From Bryoerythrophyllum caledonicum (Eukaryota; Streptophyta; Bryopsida; Pottiales; Pottiaceae): 64,000 nt of DNA. The DNA lies in assembly GCA_963971425.1 (NCBI GenBank), contig OZ020525.1, positions 10,546,187 to 10,610,186 on the forward strand, in the 5' to 3' direction. The notes beneath the pieces were generated by a model. The model saw only the letters and a program-made list of their open reading frames with translations, did not search any database and was not told the DNA's origin. A program made the position numbers and the translations under genes. Positions 56,496-64,000 of this stretch are shown piece after piece; position 1 is the stretch's first letter; the number at the start of each line of letters is the position of its first letter.

Positions 56496-59400
56496 ATGGC
56501 CTTCATTCATGCTGATTTGCATTCTGTGCCAGTTACATTTCCATTGGGTGAAGATGGTCATGCCATGGTCACTTCCACAACTCTAGGTCTGAGGTTTCAA
56601 TTTTGTGAAGAGTCTGTCTTTGTGGAAGAAGAGGTTTTTGACATTACAATGGGACAAGTCTCGCATGCTATGGGTCAGTTGTCGAGTAGGAACGATGTGG
56701 GGACATTCTTGTTGCTTAAACCCGGAAGTATCAGGCATACGGAGTCTCTGAGTCAGTTTCAGCAGCTTCCACTGAACTCCTTACTCCTCGGGAGTCTTCC
56801 ACTCTTAGCATTAAGACCCCAGTGCTTTCCAAAGTCAAAGTAGAGCTAGGTCTTGAGACCATCTATGAGCTTAGTGAAAACTTGGATAGTGAAGACGTCC
56901 AGGGTTCACTGTTAGAACCAAAGTGCAGAGAGCAGAGGGCGCTATCTCCGCAAACTATATGCCAAGAGTCAATTCATCCTATCAGTCCGTCACGTTCCAG
57001 GGAGCCGTCAAAATCTCCACCAATTTTATCAGTCAGCGTAGTACAAACCTTAATGAAACTTAGTGCTCATAAGAGATCAAAAAAGTCTTGTCCAGAATAG
57101 ATTTCAATGCTTTTAAACTACAACAGGTTGAATTTCTGCCGCCTCAATACAATGGAGACATTGTATTTGAATTTCCTCCGTTAGGAGTCTATGGCCAATA
57201 AATTGCAGCCAAGCAGCTTCGTGGCATGGACAAACATTATGATGGCCATGCTTGTTCTCGCACCATCACGTCTAATATTTAGAACAAATTGAAACTTACA
57301 TTTTGTACCTCTTCATGTCTTGGCCACCTCCGTTGTGACAATGTCGACTGTGAGTATCTATCTCCAGACCATAGAACCGCCGGTGTGAATGAGACTGAGT
57401 GGGATGGAATATCTGACAAAGTGTTTGAAGTTGGGTCCAGTCCTCCTACCGGTTCTACACTAGTTTGCAAAACATGTAATGTCCCACCTACATGTATTGC
57501 AGTTTCCTCAACAAAGATATACAATGTGTCCGCAACACCACACATGACGAGAGCATGTGTGCATTTAGGGTCTCACGACCATCCAGTCAAGACTGGTGAT
57601 TACTGTGACTTCATTGAGCAGATCGAGAGCTTGATTGGTGAGCAGGTGAAACGAACTCCATTAGCAATTCGTTCCGCCATTGTGCTTGAAACATCGAAGG
57701 AAGTACTTGGCCCACTCCTTTTGGCTAGGGTAGGTGAAGAACATTAGTCCTTGGAGCTCCTGGAGTTGCTACCAATCTTTGATTGGTGCAAGCATCTAAC
57801 CTCTCCGAGTATTCGTAATTCTGTCTCCACTTTTAGGCATCTGCGACGGTATGGAATCATGGACAACAATACCAAGCTTCGAGGCTCGAGCACCTGAAAC
57901 TTTGTTCAGGAGAATATGTTTCCGAGGCAAGAATCAGATATGGACAAGGTCTTGAAGATGTCCGAGGTCGGGCTAGGCAGCGGAGTTGACTTGGTGAAGC
58001 AAATGCAATCTGGCGGTGACCTTGAGAACGCCTAGATAATGTTTGACTATGTCAAACGTGTCAGATCCTGGACTACCATGACTTGCCACGTGCACGACTC
58101 CACTTATTGTCGGGTCATGACAATTGCAATATGTGACATGCAATCGGAGGACTTTGCAGCCCAATAAGTTGTATGGAAGAATCTGAATGCTGTCATGGCG
58201 CGCCACGGTGTGCATCAAGTCAATTTCAAGGGATTCATGGCCGATAGCGCCCAGGCTAATTGGAATGTTGTTCGCATCATCTACGGAAGTGGAGACACAA
58301 GTGAGAAAATGGTGGATAGAGAAAGGACTTGAATTTTTCACAAGACACAGTCTCTGGAAAAACACACCAAGGTTGACATCCGTTAGGACCTCCTAGCTCA
58401 ACACCAAAAACCGTGCCAACAATACAAGGATGCCAAGTCCATGGAAGAAGTCGATACTAAATATCTTGCAATTTGAGCGTGGTGGATGTCGTCCTGTGCT
58501 GCATCTGAAGAAGGCCTTCCTCGACTGGAGCTTTGGCTTGCCTTCTGGCACTTTCGTTACCGGCTGTGGCATGGCTTCATGCAGCTAGTAATTCCTCTAC
58601 CTTCCTCTACCTATTCTTCATAATCTACTTCACCTCCAATCATTATTTAAATCCTCTGATAATGCTAATTTGACACCATTTTACAACTGCAGGATCTCAC
58701 TCAAGACGAACTTGCAGAAATGCCATCATATAACCTTGCAGAATCGATCCATAACAAGTAAAAACAACAATCCGGCGATCAGGGGAGCGACCTATACGTG
58801 GCAACCGTAGACGACTTTGTTCGTGGCTTCATGTAGAGCGTAGCATATTACCAGTTCCTCAAAGGAGAGCTCCGTGGTACTGGTCTGTCAAAGAAAGAAC
58901 TCAAGTTCAGAACTGCTCAGAGGTTATCGGCTCGAACTGGAAACTCAAAACCACTCCACGAAGCGTTCTTGAAGATGCCTGGCGTTGACGTATTGTGCAC
59001 CAAAATGCCTCACCTTGAAGGGAAAAAGGTATTTGTTTCTCTTAAACGAAAGCCAGATACAACTTTTGGGTTGAATATGAGTCTCACAGGCCTGACAAGA
59101 ATAGCATGTCAAGACCGCGCATCTAAACCAAATCAGTGCTCAATGACAACGACCACAACCTTCCACTTCTTGATTCTCCTACACCTTCTGATCGGGAGGA
59201 GCCACTCCTTGAACCACACCGACCCATTCATCAAATCAATCGCCATCATGTCACTGTTGTAGAGGAGACTGCATGTGACCCTTCCGAATGGCACATGGCA
59301 CGCCTTCCGAAGACATCTGCCAAAGTGTGCTTCGCTCAACAAGCCATCACCAAGAAAAAGTGCGTAGCTCGGATTGTGCGAGACGGGAAGAGCACTGCTG

Positions 59401-60085
59401 CTCCAACCTACACTGGTATGATGGACAACTACAAGAAGAATTCTTCTTCTGCAATGACGACATTGAAAGATGCGTGAAGGGCACTCGTTGAAAGTGGGTG
59501 ATGTCAAGACCAGAAGTCCCAGAGGTATGGCTGGTTAAGTTGGGGACCAATTTATCTCGCAAAGAGATCCTCTCCTTGGAGAATGCAGGCTTTAGACTAC
59601 TCCATCGGAAGGAGATTTGGCCAGCAAGGCTCTTTCAGGACCAACCATTATCTGTGGACTTATCAGCTTACACGACTCTAGCATATCCAGACGATTATCC
59701 CACCAACAGATCAGGGAAAAATATCTGGCGCAACAAAAAGGCCCCGTCCACCAAGCATGCGAACAATTGTGCATCAGCCTTATCATTGAAAGGAAGTGTG
59801 CGCAAGTTATGCATGCTTTCTGCCCCTGCCCTTGGATGCATCATCTCATAGGATTCGGGCGCACCTCCAAAGGTACAACAATATTTTTTGACGATAGCAC
59901 AGCTACCTTCATGCACCTGCCCGAATTTTAAGGAGATGGCGACAAAAGCAATTGGAAAGCGTGGTGAGTGGGCCAACTGTAAGCACCTCTATTATGTATT
60001 TATAGTCATTTGTGGTTTGGATTTAGAGTCCGATACATTGAAGCTAAAACGTGCTCCTGAAGTAGATAATGTTTTTTCCCTCTAA
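56496..60085 (+). pseudogene. Transposase-like gene with SWIM-type zinc finger, decayed copy 1
   Basis: Coding blocks run in order but are broken by stops and shifts: MAFIHADLHSVPVTFP (56496), KVELGLETIYELSEN (56831), CDNVDCEYL with CKTCNVPPTC Cys-rich block (57290-57545), TRACVHLGSHDHPVKTGDY, MTIAICDMQSED (58115), FKGFMADSAQANWNVVRI (58228), WHGFMQ (58570) and CTCPNF...NCKHLYYVF (59910-60000). The last is a SWIM-type CxC...CxH finger, common in MULE transposases. The Asp-bearing core MADSAQANW and the Cys/His blocks suggest a DDE transposase, probably MULE-related, but the family name is tentative. CGA-to-TGA and CAG/TGG-to-TAG stops are frequent. Confidence 0.5.
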
Positions 60086-60951
60086 AGCTCTTAGTGAAGA
60101 TGTTGAATTCGTTTGAGATTGAAATTGATTCTATTACCAGGTGCATCACCTGACTGTGAATGCCTTACTCAACAGCAGCGAAATCAATGAGCTGACTCGA
60201 TGGAGGCTCGTGAAGTATGTGTTAAGCCAACATTTTGATAAATGAATCGTTGGGTGGTTGTAGGCTTGTAGCATCTGTCATTGTTGTTTCAGCAAAGCAT
60301 TGGCCTGAGCGCTAACCGTGAGAGTGGTAAGAAGATTTAATTTAATTTTTTGTAATATACCTAAAAATAGTAAATTTTGAATAAAATAAAATGTACTAGA
60401 GGACATAATAAATTGCTTCAAGTTGAAAGAAACTAAATTAGAGCCGTAAAGAAATAATATTTATTCTTCAAAGATCGCTGTTAAAAGTCAAATTTCCAAA
60501 TTGCCAACAATGAAGGTCTACTATTGTGCAATATGAACATGATCGTGGTCAAATGATTTGCTCCAATTCCAAGTTGGTTAGTATGAACTTGTGGACAAAA
60601 ACTGTGAGTATTGTACAAAACCTACATTTTTGCATCTTGTTTTGTTAACTGGAACTTGGTTTCTATAATTCAATATGCCAGAGAACCCTTACTATAGTAG
60701 ATCATCCTTGTTTAATAGCACGTTGACAATACACACAAAGGGGACAAAGTCTCATGATTTTCCAGAATATTATTTTTATAAAAGTGGCCATACAAAACCA
60801 AATTAAAAACAAATCAAATCCAACGGCTAGTTCATACTCTCATATTAGACAAACATTCTCCTCTAAAGTACGTCGCTAATTGCGTCGTGCCTAGAGATAA
60901 GCTCTTTGACTTCATTGAACGTCCATGCCTGGTAGCAAATGTATTCGTCAG
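60086..60951. other. Spacer between the two convergent transposase relics
   Basis: AT-rich, no coding frame and no clear terminal inverted repeat found by eye. Its position between the two C-terminal ends means any element termini should lie here. Confidence 0.5.
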
Positions 60952-63900
60952 TTATATTGCATCCCAACTGTGATCCCAAAATGTTGTATAAATGCTTGCA
61001 TGGGACCCATTTTCCACGCTTGCCTTGATCTTCGGGAGACAAGTATCACGTGTGATATCTTGGGTAGGAAAAAGCTGGTGAGGTGAAAGAACCTCGGGTT
61101 CAACATTTATTTCAAGGACATATCCTTTGCTTTCCAAATGCTCAATCTCCATCTGCGTAAGAATTGTGCCCACTTTTGTAGGCTATATTACAGGCACGGG
61201 TAGATAGTAGAGAATTTACAACTTCTTGGATCCATTCAAGCACCCATCAATATCATTAGGACAAAACCAAAACTGACACAACTCAGTTTCTGTTGTCCTA
61301 AACTTCTTACGTACACCTATGAAGGTTGGAGCGGCCACCGCTTTCTATTGCTTGGCAATCTTCACGCCACATCTCTTGGTTCCTTGACTGCTGAAGCAAA
61401 GCACCCCACTTGTTCTCGATATCCTAGCAATGTGCCAAAGGAAGTCACTGTAATTCCTATCTGTCACTGATGTAATAATGTTAGTCTTCAGCACAGTATC
61501 CGGCACATGCTCATGAGTCATTGTAGGCAGGCTACTACGAAGACGTGATGAAACAATTGTTTGCCCTGGTTTTGGGAGGCTATAGTTCACATGATCATGC
61601 CTATGCAAATCACTCTCATCACTGGGAGGGATATCTAGTTTTCTCTTCATTGATCCTAACACGAATTCACCTTCAACATACGGAATGGGTGTGTTGAACA
61701 GGATACCATTAGATCATTCACAAAGAGCTTTAGCAATCTTAGCTTGGTCTCCAGATTTTCTTGCTTCATGGAGCTTCAATTCAGAGCCCCTTGGACCAGT
61801 GCCACCTCCTTTATCTCCAAGAAAATCATAATAAGCAGTACACTGTTGCACTACTCTGATGTAATTGTCAATGCAACAATTGAATAGATCTTTCTCATTC
61901 TTTCCAGAAGCTTGTTGCGACTTGTTATAAATTGTCTCCAAGCTGGCATGTTGCAAGCTGGCATGTCTGAATCTTTGTCCAGGGAAACATGTTGAATATC
62001 AAAAATAGAATAGGAGGATACCTTAATGTTGTCATCATCTAAGGACGTGTCATCGCTTTCTATTTTATAGGATGAAAATATTACCTTTGATATGTAGCAA
62101 CCCCATTGTCCATATCGGAAGTGCCAGAAAGCCAACTAATCATTCAACTCTCTCATTCCTTCTTCGGATGCTGCACTAAAGGAAAACCACTAAGCACAAA
62201 TTGTTGCATATGCTCCATTGGCTTCCTCAATATTGTGACTCTTATGATATTCTTGACATAGACGAATGCGTTCATCTAGCAAATCTGCATGGATGAGTTG
62301 CTTTGTGTGTCGCCTAAGGGACACAATCTAGTGGAACGTGCATGTGCGCTCACCATTAACAATGGATATTGATACGTCTCCAGATCCAAAAACAATGCGA
62401 ACTGCATTGAAATTAACTTGCGCGCTACCTGCAATAAATCCTTCGAAGTTAATGTTTGGTACACCATGTTTCTACATGACCTTCTTCATAGACCTCTACA
62501 TTTGACATTGATCAACCGTAGTTTCCGATTGGATGCTACATATTGCTATGGTCATTACTTTGCAGTAGTTTGCATCGTAAACATGACAAGCAAGTATTGT
62601 CCACCTTTTTGTTTGCTTCACATGGTCAAACATGATCCAAGAATTCTCCAAGTCCCCTCTAGGCTGCATGCGCTTCACAATACTAACTCTGCTTCTATCT
62701 CCATAAGTCAAAATCTTAAATACATAGATATTATTTGGGCCCTACCTCGGAAATGAATTGTCTTGGAAGAAATCAAATTTTGTGGTTGTCTTTAACTTCA
62801 GAGTATTGTCAATGTAACCATCAATGTTGCAATATGTCTCGTCTCCGCAATGACATGTCTCGGTGCTAGTGTAATCATTGCTGAGAACCTCTCCAATGCA
62901 CGGTTCAACTCTGTTCTTATCAACTACTCCGTTACTCTTTCTGGGTTCAAGAGGTCATGAACACAACTCTCTCTAAGAACATTCCGTTGTATTGCGGACC
63001 TAGTGGCATGAGTTATACTCATTGTCTACTGCATAATCATTTGCTTGAGAAAGTCCACAAATTTGCAATCCTCACCCTTCGAACTGGAGGACGATGACGA
63101 CCAAGATGAAGAGTCACTCTAGATGTGTTTGACATGCGCAAGGCAATGAAATACTATTTGCAAAAATACTATGACACACATGTTGGAGTTTCTTTATAAA
63201 AACGACAAATAATACTATTTTTGGAATCTATAATACATTTAGAAACAAAAGGCTCTGAAGTAGTTCTTTCCCAATACATCTTGTTTGCCTCTTTTGACCT
63301 CAAAAAATTGCCACAAACAATGGACTCACATTTCAAACTACCTACACACTTGGAGGAAGTAAAATGCAAACCAAGAGGATTTCTAATGCTGGTTGTAACT
63401 GAAGATGTCCACATGTGTTTGCCATACTTCTGTTCTATACCTTGGGAGTTTTCTCCTATACTAATGTGAGTAGGACGCAAGTAAAAAACAATACCTCCAT
63501 TGTACTCACTAGGTATGTACTCAATCTTCTTCGCTAGATAGTTGGCAACGTCAATTTTTTTCACCTCACTCTTCTTCCTATATAATGACTCCCTCAATCC
63601 AAAAACAAATGAAAAAATGCTAGAGAAAGAAAGAGGTGTATGAACGATAGAGACACTATGAGGCACTTGTGCTCTTGAGTTCTCAACCTTGGGAGTCTTC
63701 AAAGCTTCTTTAGGAAGAGAAGTAACCTCTAGACTTTCTTTGGCTTCATCATTGCTACTTAGAGTGACGAAGATCGTCCCATACGTTGGTATGATGAAGG
63801 TCTCCGATACTGGTTGAAGTCCTAGTTCAATCTTAACTTTCCAAATATTCTACAAATTTCTAAGAAGCGACGCTGCCAAACCAAAAGTTTTTGTGGATGT

Positions 63901-64000
63901 TTGAGACGTTTCTTGAATGGTCCCTTCCAAAACATTTTATGACCCTGGACTACTCTCCATTCCTTTCCTCTCTCTATATGTAGGACGCCGGTACAAAGTC
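60952..64000 (-). pseudogene. Transposase-like gene, decayed copy 2 (runs off the window)
   Basis: Minus-strand blocks mirror copy 1: KIELGLQPVSETF (about 63835), YIPSEYNGGIVFYL (63540), GSLKCESIVCGNFL and TPTCVS (63330-63170), WTILACHVYDANYCKVMTIA (62600-62530), FWHFRYGQWG (62130) and SRTSGVLCFSSQGTKRC (61400). Copy 1 has matching blocks such as KVELGLE, GHLRCDNVDCEYL, MTIAICDMQ and FWHFRY. The two copies differ substantially, so they are related subfamilies rather than a recent duplication. Frames are broken by stops. The 5' end lies beyond 64000. Confidence 0.5.

Noticed and set aside
1-64000. tRNA genes
   Set aside because: I looked for T-arm GGTTCRAATCC-type boxes paired with an A box at suitable spacing and saw none convincing; a covariance-model scan would decide.

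Overview
The window looks like nuclear DNA from a land plant, most likely a non-seed plant (bryophyte or lycophyte grade). Reasons: TTTAGGG-type telomeric tracts inside introns and intergenic DNA; a PLS-class pentatricopeptide protein ending in a full DYW domain; a plant-type PIF1 helicase with a C-terminal zinc knuckle; a TEX2-type PH/SMP protein; a Ty1/copia element primed by initiator-Met tRNA; and compact GT-AG introns of about 70-290 nt. The species cannot be fixed from the sequence alone.

Three genes look intact. PIF1 is at 12227-15177 (+, 10 exons, 638 codons). The TEX2-like lipid-transfer protein is at 18723-22412 (-, 9 exons, 884 codons). The DYW-type PPR editing factor has its main exon at 33088-35370 (+), and an upstream exon at 30821-35 kb side (30821-31035) probably supplies its organelle presequence. 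A fourth intact frame is the DD34E transposase at 38746-39753 (-), inside a young Tc1/mariner element. Broken or partial gene pieces are a class-3-lipase-like gene (3.1-4.4 kb), a lipoxygenase PLAT exon (9.5-9.7 kb), a rearranged tandem copy of PIF1 (15.5-18.5 kb) and a 5'-truncated ribosomal protein L14 (54.3-54.6 kb).

The rest is largely mobile DNA, much of it nested. Small inverted-repeat elements lie at 9-411, 2348-2564, 2670-3003, 4624-4839, 11258-11777, 26241-26811 (with another inside at 26391-26589) and 29079-30648. Two elements with TTAA target sites (23623-24322 and 37528-42126) look piggyBac-like; the second was later split by the Tc1/mariner element, whose inverted repeats are about 947 bp each and are built from five tandem monomers of about 185 bp.

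From 42.2 kb to the right edge is a repeat graveyard. A decayed minus-strand gene at 42.3-47.8 kb carries an NGNHR ParB-like block, a Lys/Glu-rich linker and a methyltransferase block with motif IV before motif I. A 5.8 kb copia element is inserted immediately upstream of that gene's start. Two related transposase-like genes (56.5-60.1 kb +, and 61-64 kb -) point towards each other. Stop codons in these ruins, and all the LTR-LTR differences I counted, are transitions, as expected from deamination of methylated cytosine.

The ParB-like/methyltransferase relic and the long-TIR DD34E element are the two items most worth following up.
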